Assembly (NCBI GenBank): GCA_963854835.1
Contig: OY978528.1
Span: 40,036,960 to 40,100,959, forward strand
DNA from: Megamerina dolium
Taxonomy: Eukaryota > Arthropoda > Insecta > Diptera > Megamerinidae
Length of the DNA stretch: 64,000 bases
Reading direction: 5' to 3'
The position numbers and the translations under genes are program-made. Positions within the stretch are counted from its first letter, which is position 1, and every line of letters begins with the position of its first letter. Positions 1 to 11,501 of this stretch are shown here, piece by piece. The notes beneath the pieces were generated by a model. It worked only from the letters and a program-made list of their open reading frames with translations. It had not been told where the DNA came from and searched no databases.

Positions 1-1044
1 CTCCTTTACGCCACCGAACACAAGAACACCTCAAGCGTAGGCAGTGATAAGCGTGCGTGTTGGTTTGCGCCTTCGATTATACCACAACACAGTATTTTAA
101 ATTCCTTCAACACACTATCATGTACACTTGTGTGTTAAAGCCAATAGCGAGTGGCCAGGTTAGTACCAACACATGTGGTGCACTTTATGAAAATAATAAA
201 AAAAAATAAATAACCTACGATCTATAACTTATCTTTTTCATTCTTACGCCAACCTTTATGTTTGCTTGCATCCGGCTTACAGATGGACTACTCCAACTCG
301 CTTGGCCAACATAGGCGCACAAATAAGCCTGCCGGAACGTCCGTTACACTCCTCTTATTGTGTTTCTTTTCCTATGCAACGGTGAGATTTCAGAAATAAT
401 TCCTTCTATATAAAAAAAAATGGTTTCATACCTTTTCAAATTTCCGCCCTATGCTAACACAACAGTATACACATTGGCATATGTCCATACATATACCTAT
501 GTAGCCACATACGTATATACATATATATATGCGACAAAGCACGTACCGGAACAGCACACACACGGCACAAAAAAAAAATTCACGGATATAACATTCACTA
601 CACCACTTTACTTTTGCAAATGATCTTCAAACAGGATCATCTCCAATCGATACCCTACCGTTGCCTACCTCGACAATTAATTAACGAACGCCAATTCAGC
701 CCCTCTGTACAACAAATCATAGCCACCTCCATTTAGGCTCACTCTGCCACCCCACACAAAGCCAAGTTACAAACCCTATTCCAATGCATACATATACCGT
801 ATGTGGAACCAAACCATGGACAGTGGAACGCGAACTGTGATTGCGCCTTATTAATACAATCGACAACAAATGTCAAATCACAGTCCACACTCAACATGTT
901 ATGTACGTATATTTTGTTATTTATATTTGGTTTTACTATTATAATAATTTGGGTTTTTGTTGGTGCATAAGTAAAAGGTTGTAACAGGCTTATTTTAAGT
1001 CTGTTGCACTATATGAATATTCTTTGCACCAATAAGTTGCGTAA
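1..1044. other. Unassigned AT-rich intergenic DNA
   Basis: I see no supportable gene here. The stretch has fly-type simple sequence (repeated catacata/tatgta motifs near 480-540) and short A runs. Short open frames are low-complexity and have no recognisable domain. It ends at the TA flanking the first M1 MITE. Confidence 0.5.
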
Positions 1045-1046
1045 TA

Positions 1047-1570
1047 GCCTAGACAGACGGCAGCCTAATTCCGGATTACCTAGTTAATTCGAATTAACTC
1101 GGGCATTAACTGCAGCTAATCCGCATAAACTCTATGAGTTAATTCTCAAAATAAAAGAGGATTAGGGCAATTTGCGATGGCAACACTGCTGAAAATTGTC
1201 ATTTGTGAATTTTTCTCTATCCATTTTACAAAATATTAGGCGTGTTCGCTAACGAAAAACTTTCAACAATTGTTTACAGTTTTCAACATGAAAAGTGTTG
1301 GCGAACAAATAAATCCAGCTGTCAATTATGAACGGTGAATGTCAATTTACAAGTTTCTGATAGTTTTCAGTTCACGTACTTCTTGTAGATTTTCTCATAT
1401 CGAGAGTGATAGATGACAGAAATTGATAGTGATAGTAATGTAAGTGGACAGACCTAATAAAACAGCAATCAGCCGTTTAGTTAATCCGCAATACTGCCGT
1501 CTGTCAGGTTATTATTTTATTCGGATTAAGTGCGCCGGTAATCCGGAATTAGGCTGCCGTCTGTCTAGGC
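1047..1570. mobile_element. M1 MITE, complete copy (524 bp)
   Basis: The element is bounded by inverted ends reading GCCTAGACAGACGGCAG on the left and its reverse complement on the right. It is flanked by TA on both sides (1045-1046 and 1571-1572). A second copy of the 'gacagacggcag' motif lies inside the right end (around 1490-1510), so the terminal motif is repeated subterminally. There is no coding capacity, as expected of a non-autonomous DNA transposon. At least five related copies occur in this window; two others are also exactly 524 bp. The superfamily is unclear: TA duplication fits Tc1/mariner-like elements, but the end sequence is not one I recognise. Confidence 0.85.
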
Positions 1571-1572
1571 TA

Positions 1573-1822
1573 TAAGGCATTTTATTAATTCAGTTTGGTT
1601 GTTTTCCCTTACATATATTGGGGGTGGCTTAGATTTCTGCACTGTTGATTCTACTTCTTGTTGATTTAGCATTGCAAATCTATTATTATTATTTATATTG
1701 TTGTTGCTGTTATTATTGTTATTATTATTATTAGTGCCATTCTGCTTATGGATTTTCGGGGTATTTTTTTGTACGTCACCCTGAGGGCTTCGCTTCCTCT
1801 TTGTAATTAATATCAGAGACAT
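1573..1822 (-). pseudogene. Jockey-type LINE ORF1 fragment (LINE-B, middle part)
   Basis: On the minus strand this encodes a stretch with 'KRKRSPQ', an asparagine-rich linker and 'KPPPIYVRE'. It matches in order the middle of the LINE-A ORF1 at 19750 ('KRKRSPQ' then 'KPPPIFLRE'), but the sequence is clearly diverged, so this is a different LINE. The fragment is cut on one side by the M1 MITE ending at 1570 and on the other by the inverted-repeat arm starting at 1814. Its likely N-terminal half lies at 6897-7262 on the same strand. An ORF1 product of this kind would bind LINE RNA; this piece is not functional. Confidence 0.7.
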
Positions 1823-2467
1823 ATATGCTTAGAGAATTCTCATATTCCAGTATACAAAATTTTAAAAGGAATAACCAGAAATCAGCGGGAGTGGATTTTC
1901 TATTGAACGTGTATGAACCGAAATATCAGACGAAATAGAAGTGGACAATCGAACGAATGGTTCGATCATACGGCAAAAGATCCAAAGGAAATTCAATTTA
2001 TTTTATCAAAGTAGACGTACTGATACTGCTTTGTTTGTGAACGCATTGAAACATGCATGTTGTATTCTCGCTCATACCAGAGACCAGAATATATACGGCT
2101 GCGCATACAGAATAAAGTTTAGTCACTTTGGATTCTTGTCTAGAGTGGTTATAAGGCTATGTGTTATAGCCTAGACAGACGGCAGACTAATTCCGGATTA
2201 CCGGCGCACTTAATCCGAATAAAATAATAACCTGACAGACGGCAGTTTTGCGGATTAACTCAACGACTGATAGCTGTTTTATTAGGTCTGCTCACTTACA
2301 TTACTATCACTATCAATTTCTGTCATCTGTCACTCTCGATATGAGAAAATCTACGAGAAGTACGTGAACTGAAAACTATAAGAAACTTGTAAATTGACAT
2401 TAACCGTTTGTAATTGACAGCTGGATTTATTTGTTCGCCAACGCTTTTCATGTTGAAAACTGTAAAC
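1814..2467 (+). repeat. Left arm of a ~660-bp inverted repeat (partner 6230-6896)
   Basis: From 'cagagacatatatg' at 1814 through 2467 the sequence is nearly the reverse complement of 6230-6896. The arm consists of about 350 bp of non-coding sequence followed by the outer part of an M1 MITE. Both arms share the variant 'cggcagactaattcc' where other M1 copies have 'cggcagcctaattcc', so the MITE was already present when the arms were duplicated and inverted. The outer ends lie inside the two halves of a LINE-B ORF1. The arrangement could be a foldback-type element or an inverted segmental duplication. Confidence 0.75.
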
Positions 2468-2692
2468 AATTGTTGAAAGTTTTTTGTTAGCGAACACACC
2501 TAATATTTTGTAAAATGGATGGAGAAAAATTCACAATAGACAATTTTCAGCAGTGTTGCCATAGCAAATTGCCCTAATCCTCTTTTATTTTGAGAATTAA
2601 CTCATAGAGTTTATGCGGATTAGCTGCAGTTAATGTCCGAGTTAATTCGAATTAACTTGGTAATCCGGAATTAGGCTGCCGTCTGTCTAGGC
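2169..2692. mobile_element. M1 MITE, complete copy (524 bp)
   Basis: Same ends as the copy at 1047, flanked by TA at 2167-2168 and 2693-2694, and again 524 bp. Its left part belongs to the left inverted-repeat arm. Orientation is opposite to the copy at 1047. There is no open reading frame of note. Confidence 0.85.
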
Positions 2693-2751
2693 TATTAGTG
2701 GACAAATCAATTTATATGTGTCTCATAAAAATATAAACATTTCTCTCTGCT

Positions 2752-5599
2752 GAAAAATCAATCGATGTTACTCCAAACATTGCTATCCAGACCATGAGTT
2801 GTCTCAAGATATGCCACTGGAACGCCAACGGCTTAAGCCAGCACCGTTTGGAGCTAATTCAATTCCTTGCATCCAACCAAATCGACATAATGATGATATC
2901 TGAGACCCATTTCACTGACAAAAATTGCTACCAAATACCATATTACAAACTGTACACCACAAATCATCCGCATGGTAAGGCACGCGGAGGAACTGCCATA
3001 TTGATAAAAAGCAGAATAAAACATCATGTTCTCGAAGATTTCAGTAGCGTCTACTTGCAAGCAACATCTATATGTCTGGAAGAATACATCTCTAAGCTAG
3101 TAATATCTGCGATATACTGTCCCCCAAGATACAGTATTACCGAAAAGCAATATAAAGAATTTTTCTCAACTCTTGGTAGCAAATTCTTGGTTGCTGGCGA
3201 TTTCAACTCCAAACACACTCACTGGGGCTCCCGCTTAATAACTCCAAAAGGCAGAGACTATGTTCAATCATCACTAACCATGGCTACGATGTTATTTCAA
3301 ATGGTCAACCGACATATTGGCCGACGGACAAGAGGAAAATACCCGATCTCATAGACTTTGGAGTCGCCAAAGGTTTGCAGATGTAAAATATCTCCACAGA
3401 GTGTAATTATGATCTATCATCTGACCACTCACCCACGGTAATATCTATAAAATCACCAAGCCCCCAAGGTAATTGCGTTAGAAAGAAAATAGACTGGTTA
3501 AAATTCAAGAAATATATAAATTCCCATCTTCCTCTGAGTACTGTATTAAGAAATGGACACGATGTAGACTCAGCACTCGAAAAATTCAACCAGCTGCTCT
3601 CATTAGCTCTCAGCACAGCCACCTGCACAAAGGTATGCAAGCAATCAAACTATAGCCCATACACACCAGCCGATATTGAATTGCTAGTAAGACAGAAAAG
3701 AAGACTCCGAAGACAATGGCAAGAATTCAGATCACCGAATCTGAAAACACAGCTACAGCACTGCACTCGAAAGTTAAAGCAAGCCTTAAAAAATAAAAAC
3801 AACAAAGAGTTAGAAGAGCACATAGCGAAATTAACACCTGGTGAAGCGTCAGACTACTCTTTGTGGAAATCAGCAAAAAACTCAAATCGGCCAATTCTCA
3901 CTGATTCCCCCATCCGTTTGAGTGACGGTAAATGGGCTAGAAGCAACTGTGAGAAGGGTTTGGCTTTTGCAAACCACCTAAAAAGTGTGTTTACACCCAA
4001 TCCACCCTCTTCACAGTCCTCATTACTAAAATTAACTTCTCAACCTTGCTCAATAACGCTCAAAATTAAAAAAAAGGACATATTCAAAGCAATTTATAAA
4101 GATTTAAACCCAAAAAAATCACCTGGTCCAGATAAAATTACCGGTAAAATGATAAAAGAGCTACCTCCGGCTTCAGTAATTCATCTCATGCACATTTTCA
4201 ATGCTATCCTTCGTATTAAACACTATCCCAAATGCTGGAAAACTTCAAAAATTATTATGATAGCAAAACCAGGAAAAGACCCTACAAAAGTTGCATCGTA
4301 CAGACCTATCAGCCTCCTGCCTCTACTTTCTAAAGTATTCGAAAAGCTACTTGTCATGAATATAACTCCATTTATTAATCTCAACCAACTGATTCCTCAA
4401 CATCAGTTTGGATTTAGAAAACAGCACGGCACAATAGAACAAGTCCACCGCATTGTAACTCTGATAAGGAACACTTTTGAAGAAAAAAAGTATTGCTCAG
4501 CTGTCTTTCTTGATATCACTCAAGCTTTCGATAAAGTATGGCACGATGGCCTTATTTACAAACTCAAACTATTACTGCCTGCAAATGTCTCCTCATTGCT
4601 TAGTAGCTACCTCACGAAAAGACAATTTCTCGTACATCACAAGGATTACACAACAAATCCATTGGATATTCACGCTGGCGTTCCTCAAGGAAGCGTTTTG
4701 GGCCCCTTACTGTATCTCTTATACACTACAGATATGCCCAGTAATAACCATACATTTATATCGACCTTTGCAGATGATACGGCAATATTGTGCTCTCGCT
4801 CTAACCCCATAGAAGCTACTAAACTCCTGCAGACTCATATCGATTCTCTCGAAATCTGGCTAGAAAAATGGCGTATAAAAGTCAATGAATCAAAGAGCGT
4901 ACATGTAACCTTCACGCTAAGGCCAGATACATGTCCCCCACTTAAAATTAATGGTCAATCAGTTCCACAATGTTCCTCAACAAAGTACTTGGGTATTCAC
5001 CTCGACAGAAGGCTGACCTGGAAAAATCACATAGAGACAAAGAAAACTCAGATCAAGCTTAAAATTAATCAGTTATGGTGGCTGTTACACAAAAAATCAA
5101 AGTTGAATCTCGAATACAAAGTGCTATCCTGAAAAAAGCAATCCTGAAGCCAATCTGGACTTATGGTATTCAGTTTTGGGGCACCGCATCTCCCTCAAAT
5201 ATCGAAAAATTGCAGCGAATACAATCCAAGTGTCTGCGAATTATTGTAAACGCGCCTTGGTATATGAGGAACGTTAACATCCATCGAGATTTAAATGTAC
5301 CCACAATTTCTGAGGAAGTTGCAATGTCTTGCAGAAGCTACATTCAAAAATTACACAGTCATCCGAATCCCCTTGCTAGGCAATTGTTGCTGAGCACGGG
5401 GCATCGTCGATTAAAAAGAAAAGACACACTGAATATGCTGTGAAATTGCTATACCTCGTGACTCAACAAATTGTGATGGAACGTTGGGAATATCACATAA
5501 TTTTATTTAGTTTGTAAGATTTGATTACATATTGTTAGTTTCTAAGTAATTTTAGAAAGATTCAATAAAAAAGCTTGTTTAAAAAAAAAAAAAAAAAAA
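2752..5599 (+). mobile_element. LINE-A copy 1, 5'-truncated jockey-clade non-LTR retrotransposon
   Basis: The copy starts in the last codons of ORF1, runs through ORF2 and a 3' UTR, and ends in a poly(A) tract (about 5580-5600). It is flanked by a 13-bp target-site duplication, 'atttctctctgct', at 2739-2751 and 5600-5612. 5' truncation, a poly(A) tail and a variable-length duplication are the signature of target-primed reverse transcription. The full-length relative is at 19388-31068. Confidence 0.9.
2794..5443 (+). pseudogene. LINE-A ORF2 (endonuclease-reverse transcriptase), disabled
   Basis: The product would nick the target and copy LINE RNA. The N-terminal part (from 2794) has apurinic-endonuclease motifs ('WNANG', 'SETHF', 'AGDFN', 'SDHSP'). 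The RT part (3681-5132) has 'AVFLDITQAFDKVW', 'GVPQGSVLGP' and the catalytic 'FADDTAIL'. There is no RNase H domain, as in the jockey clade. Against the copy at 21360 there is a one-base deletion near 3256, a nonsense codon near 3384, and a frame change near 5130 before the C-terminal 'WTYGIQFWG' region. The ATG at 2794 overlaps the ORF1 stop as ATGA, exactly as in the full-length copy. It is not functional. Confidence 0.9.
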
Positions 5600-5612
5600 A
5601 TTTCTCTCTGCT

Positions 5613-6229
5613 TCTGCACAACAATATCATCACATTGGATTCTTCTTGAAAATGATTACACGCATTGGATCACATTGGATTTTCATTGAGAGTGGCTGCA
5701 TGTACTTATGTATGTATATGTGTCAATGGAGATATATAAGTACTGTGCTATCAAATAGAATTGACCAATGTGCATAAACAACATATGTACGTATATGAAT
5801 AAAGTACATATGCCATATAAACGTATTAGGAAAATTAATATACTGTCCTTTAGTATATTTATTATATTATTATCAATCAATATTCTCGTTTTAAATATAT
5901 GCATGTAATCAGAGCTTCTGGTTGCAAACTCATCTGCTCATCACCAGCAAAGAAATATGCGTGGGCACGTGCGTTTGTGTCTCTGCACATATACATGTGG
6001 TTTTTTGAAGATTTTGTCATTTCATACCATCCAACAGCCACCAAAAATCAACACATCATATTGTTCGTCTTTCGTCGATTTCACTCGCATTGATACACAC
6101 ACTCATCTACTTACGCCTGTGTATTTGTTGTTGCCTTTGCTCTCGTTTCTTGGGAGAGAAAAATACTCTTCAATTTTCTGATGTTCTATTTTGTCTTCCA
6201 TACACAAAACAAATTCACGCGCAGCAAGT
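5613..6229. other. Unassigned AT-rich DNA between repeats
   Basis: No gene is supportable. Short frames here are low complexity. The stretch lies between LINE-A copy 1 and the right inverted-repeat arm, so it is part of the spacer of the inverted repeat. Confidence 0.5.
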
Positions 6230-6896
6230 GTTTACAGTTTTCAACATGAAAAGCGTTGGCGAACAAATAAATCCAGCTGTCAATTACAAACGGTGATGTC
6301 AATTTACAAGTTTCTGATAGTTTTCAGTTCACATACTTCTTGTAGATTTTCTCATATCGAGAGTGACAGATGACAGAAATTGATAGTGATAGTAATGTAA
6401 GTGAGCAGACCTAATAAAACAGCTATCAGTCGTTGAGTTAATCCGCAAAACTGCCGTCTGTCAGGTTATTATTTTAAACGGATTAAGTGCGCCGGTAATC
6501 CGGAATTAGTCTGCCGTCTGTCTAGGCTATAACACATAGCCTTATAACCACTCTAGACAAGAATTCAAAGTGACTAAACTTTATTCTGTATCCGCAGCCG
6601 TATATATTCTGGTCTCTGGTATGAGCGAGAATACAACATGCATGTTTCAATATGTTCACAAACAAAGCAGTATCAGTAGTACTGATTCAGTACGTCTACT
6701 TTGATAAAATAAATTGAATTTCCTTTGGATCTTTTGCCGTATGATCGAACCATTCGTTCGATTGTCCACTTCTATTTCGTCTGATATTTCGGTTCATACA
6801 CGTTCAATAGAAAATCCACTCCCGCTGATTTCTGGTTATTCCTTTTAAAATTTTGTATACTGGAATATGAGAATTCTCTAAGCATATATGTCTCTG
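6230..6896 (-). repeat. Right arm of the ~660-bp inverted repeat, with truncated M1 MITE
   Basis: This is the reverse complement of 1814-2467 with few differences (for example about 13 extra bases near 6680). 6230-6527 is the outer part of an M1 MITE, with TA at 6528-6529. 6530-6896 is the non-coding arm. Beyond 6896 a partial second copy of 'gcatatatgtctctg' follows directly (6896-6910), after which LINE-B ORF1 sequence resumes. Confidence 0.75.
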
Positions 6897-7262
6897 GCAT
6901 ATATGTCTCTGTTGATAGCGATGAATGTTTATCAACATGTTTATTTGCATTTTGCAAATGTTGCGAATTACCGGTTAGCAAGATGTTGTTGTTTTCAAAT
7001 GCTTTTAGTACATCTGTATTAGTGCATTGATTTTCTCTTTCTTTATGTTGCGAGAGAACTGACAACTGACAACAATGTGTCACTTCAGGTGTGACACATT
7101 GTGCACTCCAAGACATGTTGTTGCTCGGAGAAGGAGCATAAGACAAAGAGTCTTCAGTTGTTGTTGTTGTTGTCTCACAGTGCTTCAACAATTTCAGTGT
7201 ACATACTTTCACTGTTATTTTGAATTTCTGTTTTGTGAGATTCACGTTCGGTCATAAAAGAG
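6897..7262 (-). pseudogene. Jockey-type LINE ORF1 fragment (LINE-B, N-terminal part)
   Basis: The minus-strand frame has 'MSWSAQCVTPEVT', matching in position and sequence the N-terminal third of LINE-A ORF1 ('IPWSVQCASPAVT'). It then runs into the right inverted-repeat arm. Together with 1573-1822, same strand and in the correct order, it looks like one ORF1 interrupted by the roughly 5-kb structure between them. No zinc knuckles remain. The following 7263-7600 is A/T-rich and may be this LINE's 5' leader, which I cannot prove. Confidence 0.65.
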
Positions 7263-7604
7263 CGTCGCACTGATTGCGGAGAGCGTTTAACACTCATTTA
7301 TTTCTTTTTACTTGCACTTGTGTTGGTTTTTTTTTTTTTAATTTTAATATTTAATATAGTTTTATCTGTTATCTATAGTTTTGTTTGTTTGCTTGATTCT
7401 TCCGTTGAATCAACAAAGCAATACCTTTATTTCAACTATTACTTAAGCGTCCTTTCGCAATTGTTTTTTATCACATGTCACATAAAAGCACGGAGCATAG
7501 AAAGACACGTCCGCACTCTTAGTGTGTGTTTTCGAAAAGACAGTTTTTTCAATATCATCATGCACGTTACGTAATCGCGGGAGGATCCGAGTCGCTTTTG
7601 TTAG

Positions 7605-8138
7605 TCAGCGCTCTGTGCTAATAGCATCGGGTTTCTCGCTGGCTAATCTATCATCACACTCTCCTGTATGAATATTTTGGACCATACGATACAAATATAG
7701 CTGGTCGCCTCGAACATTCCAGTCTTTTATGTTCTCTGGCATTTCGCCAATTGGAATGCGTTCGAAATTTTGTTTAACCTGACCAAACAGCAATAAATGA
7801 TACAAATTGTTAAAAAGTTAAATGTTTACAATTACATAACATTATATATACTAGCACAATCAAGTCTAGTTAAAAAAAAAATATTAAACTAAACTTACCG
7901 AATAGAGCATGCAATTCTGAATGCCTCTCCCGATAATTCCTGAGCAAATTCTAGGTCATTTCTGATTGTCAAGCAATGATCTCAATAGCGCATTGAAAGA
8001 TAGCTCGGTGAAGTGAAAAAGGCACACGAACCATTGCAACGGTCTCTGTAAATGGCGTTCCATCTGTACAATGACTACACCTTTGTAGCCAGTGTTGGTA
8101 GGAGTTCCATCGCAACTAATAGCAATGAAGTGATCCAT
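7605..8138 (-). pseudogene. Gene-like fragment with a retained intron, unrecognised family
   Basis: Two minus-strand blocks can be joined by a plausible intron. The first block (8138 to about 7893) has 'ISCDGTPTNTGYKGVV' and 'RPLQWFVCLFHFTELS', and needs one frame change near 7960. The donor is ggtaag near 7893. The acceptor is 'tttggtcag' just before 'VKQNFERIPIGEMPENIKDW' (about 7783). The 'DGT.TNTG....RPLQW..C..H..EL' pattern recalls a protein common in arthropod genomes and often transposon-associated, but I cannot name it. Neither a convincing start nor an upstream exon is seen, so this looks like the 3' part of a decayed gene or a DNA-transposon gene. Confidence 0.45.
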
Positions 8139-8254
8139 ACTGAAGTTTCAGTATGGGTCATGGGTAAAACGAATATCAATAGTAAATCATAATGAGAGAG
8201 TAGTACCGGTATTATTTCAGGTACCATTCGATTAGAGATTATTTAATATGTTAT

Positions 8255-9791
8255 TACTTACTTTCTTATGTGGCCATAACAACCGAATATCGATTTAGGC
8301 CGAATATAATATGCTTCGCCAGCCATCTCTGTTCTTCACTAGCTGGCGCCAATTAGAAATTCCAAGCGCCGTCAGGTTCTCCAGTACTTGGACTTTCCAC
8401 CGGAGGTTAGGTCTTCCTCTTCTGCGTCATCCTCCAGCGGGTTCCAAATATAACACCTTCTTAGCTGGAGCGTGTTCTTACATTCGCTCGACATGACCTA
8501 GCCAACGCAACCGCTGGATTTTGATGCGCTTTACTATGTCAATATCGGCAAGATGCCGGGACTCTTTGCTTGTTGACACTAGATACGTCGTCTTGCCCTC
8601 GTTCACCGTAAGACCCATTCGACGCGACTCTCTTTCTAACTCTGAGAATGCTGCACTGACTGCTAGCGTGTTCATGCCGATTATGTCAATATCGTCGGCA
8701 TACGCTAACAGCATGACACTTTTGTTGAAGATAGTGCCATTATGTCGTAGATCAGCAGCTCGTATTATTTTCTCCATAATAAGATTGAAGAAGTCGCACG
8801 ATAACGAATCACCTTGTCTGAAACCCCGTTCGGTATTAAACGGTGCGGAGGGGTCCTTCCCAATTTTCACTGCACAACGGGAGTTATGCAGTGTCATTCT
8901 ACAAAGTCGAATGAGCTTTGCAGGAATAAAGAACTCAGACATTATTGCGTAGAGGTAATCCCTTACCGGACTGTCGAAAGCGGCTTTATAATCAACAAAT
9001 TGGTGGTGTGGGTCGATCTGTTTTCTTGGGTCTTCTCCAGGATTTGGCGCAGTGTGAAAATTTGGTCGATGGTTTGGATTTACCAGGTCTGAAGCCACAC
9101 TGATAAGGTCCAATCAGGTTGTGGAGCATGGGCTTCAATCTTTAACACAATACGCTCGATAGAACCTTGTATGCGATGCTCAGGAGACTTATTCCATGGT
9201 AGTTGGCGCGAATTGAGGGGTCTCCTTTTTATGTACAGGACAGAAAACACTGAGCCTCTAATCATCAGGCATGCTTTCATCCGACCATATTCTGCTTATG
9301 AGCAGAATATGGTCGGTGCATGCAGGCGAGCAGCTCATCGCCTCCGGTCTTAAACAACTCGGCAGGCAGGTCCTCAGCACCTGCAGCTTTGTTGTTCTTC
9401 AGCCTTAAAATGACCGTTTCAACCTCGTCATAGTCGGGTGGTGGAACATCAACACCATCATCTGTAATCGGGGTTATCTGGCCATTCAGTAACGTGGAGA
9501 AGTGTTCCCTCCATAGACTCAGTACACTCTGGACATCTGTAACCAGATTCCCATTTCCATCACGACAAGAAGAGGCTCCGGGATTTAAACCGCCACTCAG
9601 GCGCTTGATCTTTTCGAAGAATTTTCGAGTCTCATTCTTGTCGGTACACAACTCTATCTCCTCACACTCGCGTCTTTCTTGTTCTCTTTTCTTGCGCCTG
9701 CACTCCTTTTCTCTCTGTACCGCTCCTTAACAGCTCGCGTTGCACCTGCACGCAGGGTTCTTCTGTAGGCGGCGTCTTTCTCTGCGGTAGC
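8255..9791 (-). mobile_element. RTE-clade LINE copy, 5'-truncated and internally deleted
   Basis: The minus strand carries RT motifs 'FVDYKAAFDSPVRDY', 'GFRQGDSLSCDFF' and 'AYADDIDIIG', and the C-terminal 'IQRLRWLGHVERM' region of the RTE family seen at 24113 and 32715. The 3' end is 'gttatggccacataag' with a short repeat tail (left edge near 8255). Compared with the copy at 24113 there is an internal deletion near 8550 joining the 'YLVSTSKESR' region directly to 'ADIDIVKRIK', plus several frame breaks near 9080-9300. The 5' end breaks near 9791. A possible 5-bp duplication 'gttat' (8250-8254, 9792-9796) is too short to be sure. Confidence 0.85.
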
Positions 9792-9796
9792 GTTAT

Positions 9797-10203
9797 ACCT
9801 ATCGGAAAATTTTAAAAAATTGTCACCTATCTTTGGCAACAAAAATTTTAAAAATAAGTTTAAAATAGTTCTACTGGAATAATCGCAATACTTCCTTTGT
9901 AAAGGTTTAATGATTTTTTGCAAGCTGTAATTTACTAGCATTAGGTTGGTACATTAGGGTAGTAGGAACTGAAATTTGGTGCGTTAGTATTAGCACGGGG
10001 TACTTGAGGTCAATGATCTTTGAAACAAAAAGATGTGTCTCCTTGATAAAAAAAACATCGATATATCACACTTCAAAATCCGACTACAAATGCCGAAGTT
10101 ATCACGAAAAATGTAAAAGGGCAACCCCTACGTTCGGCAAAAAAAAATAAAAATACCGACGTACGACGAATTTTTTTTTTTAGGTACGTCCTAATGTACA
10201 TGT
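9797..10203. other. Unassigned non-coding DNA
   Basis: No open frame or recognised repeat. It is the flank of the G1 gypsy insertion and ends at the ATAT target duplication (10204-10207). Confidence 0.5.
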
Positions 10204-10207
10204 ATAT

Positions 10208-10559
10208 AGTTTTGGTGTGCGAGTAATAAAAAAACACTTTTTATCTTTTTGATGTCTCTTCATTAACTGACTTTATTTTTTTATTCATGCTTACAAGCTA
10301 ACTTAAACATACCACTTAAAAGTAAAGAATTCTGTTGACGGTGCAAATTCACACGGTCAGCAGAAGCGTTCATCAAATTACCAAACACTGGTGTGCATCA
10401 GGTACATTGGGCATGAACACTTGTTTTAAGTATTCGGGTTGCAAGTCATGTATGTGGATGAGGCGAATCTGCTTATTAGGCAGATTCGTTTACAAAACAA
10501 ACTGGACAAAAATATATAAAAATGCAAATTTACTTTAGGAGAGTTTGCTCCATATAACT
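10208..10559 (-). repeat. G1 3' LTR
   Basis: 352 bp, closely similar to 18372-18725. The visible differences are small (for example length of the T run near 10265, 'gacggtg' versus 'gaaggtg' near 10340). It precedes the ATAT duplication at 10204-10207. Confidence 0.88.
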
Positions 10560-10772
10560 CCTCCACCCCCAGATTCAACAGTCTCTGTTGAATGTGTGGC
10601 AGCAGGTTTTAATTCGACATTAACATCAATTTCCCGATTCTTTTAGCAACATTTCTTGCAGACCGAATACACTACAACAATAAGTAAGATACATTTTTGT
10701 GGTACATTAATGTGGTTAATCTTAATTTTTTCAAAGGTAAGTTTTTCTTCAAATACTACGCCTATTATATCA

Positions 10773-11165
10773 TTATTTGTGTAGATTCGTGTAGATAAAT
10801 TTTTCGTTTACAATAGTATTTTTATTTACAAAAGTTTTGTTCAATAATTTAAGTTCACAATCACAAAAATTAATGAGATTATTTTTATTTAGTACAATAT
10901 TTCTATTGTTACAATCTTGAGTAAGTTTGGCATTAAATGCATTTTTTATTAAAATTAGATCGTCATCAATAGCGACGATGCTTGTTTGGTGATTGAACAC
11001 CAATCTGCAATTTCTCTCAACAACGCAGTTTTTACTTTCTACAAGATCGCTTGGTGGTACATTTTCTTTGTATGAGAAGGTCGTGTTCCCAACTGTGATT
11101 ACTAATTCGGGTTTTTCCTCGATTTCAAGGTACCTATCGTTCGGTAGTGGTGTTATTAGTTTCAA
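10773..11165 (-). pseudogene. G1 env-like glycoprotein remnant
   Basis: The minus-strand frame contains 'CVVERNCRLVFNHQ' and 'NLINFCDCELKLLN' among Ile/Asn-rich sequence. It sits between integrase and the 3' LTR, the position of the env gene in 17.6/297/gypsy-group elements. The spacing of cysteines and the context suggest the C-terminal part of an errantivirus envelope protein. The reading frame is short, the upstream part is not open, and no clear furin site or transmembrane segment remains, so it is a relic. Identification is mainly by position. Confidence 0.5.
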
Positions 11166-11501
11166 AGCTGTCAGAAAAAAATCTTTAGAAATTTTTATTG
11201 CTATAATGAGCGAAATATTCTTATGTCATTACTCCTAACTTTAAAAATTTTAATTTGAAATAGTCGATATTGAATTTTTCAATTTCTTCGGGTGTCAGTA
11301 TACCTGGGTGTACTATATTGCTTCTAGCTGCTGCTATATTCTCCTGAATTTGCGTTATTTTGCTTTCAAAGTTATTCAATTTAAGCATTCGATCAGTGTA
11401 AAGAAGTTTTCTAACTATTTCGTGGTTGCGTTTCTTAATTTCTGCAAAAGTACTATTTATTTTAATTCTGTCAGTTTCTGAATGAATAAATCGTGTTATT
11501 A

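Noticed and set aside
420..623. 67-codon open frame rich in Tyr/Thr
   Set aside because: It is generated by ta/ca simple repeats and has no domain, and no supporting context.
2854..3060. Antisense open frames across LINE-A ORF2 (also near 21420 and 21974)
   Set aside because: They recur in each LINE copy only because the sense sequence is repeated; they are frame shadows.
8521..8952. Long plus-strand frame over the RTE copy (also seen at 24886 and 33387)
   Set aside because: Antisense shadow of the RTE reverse transcriptase; no independent motif.
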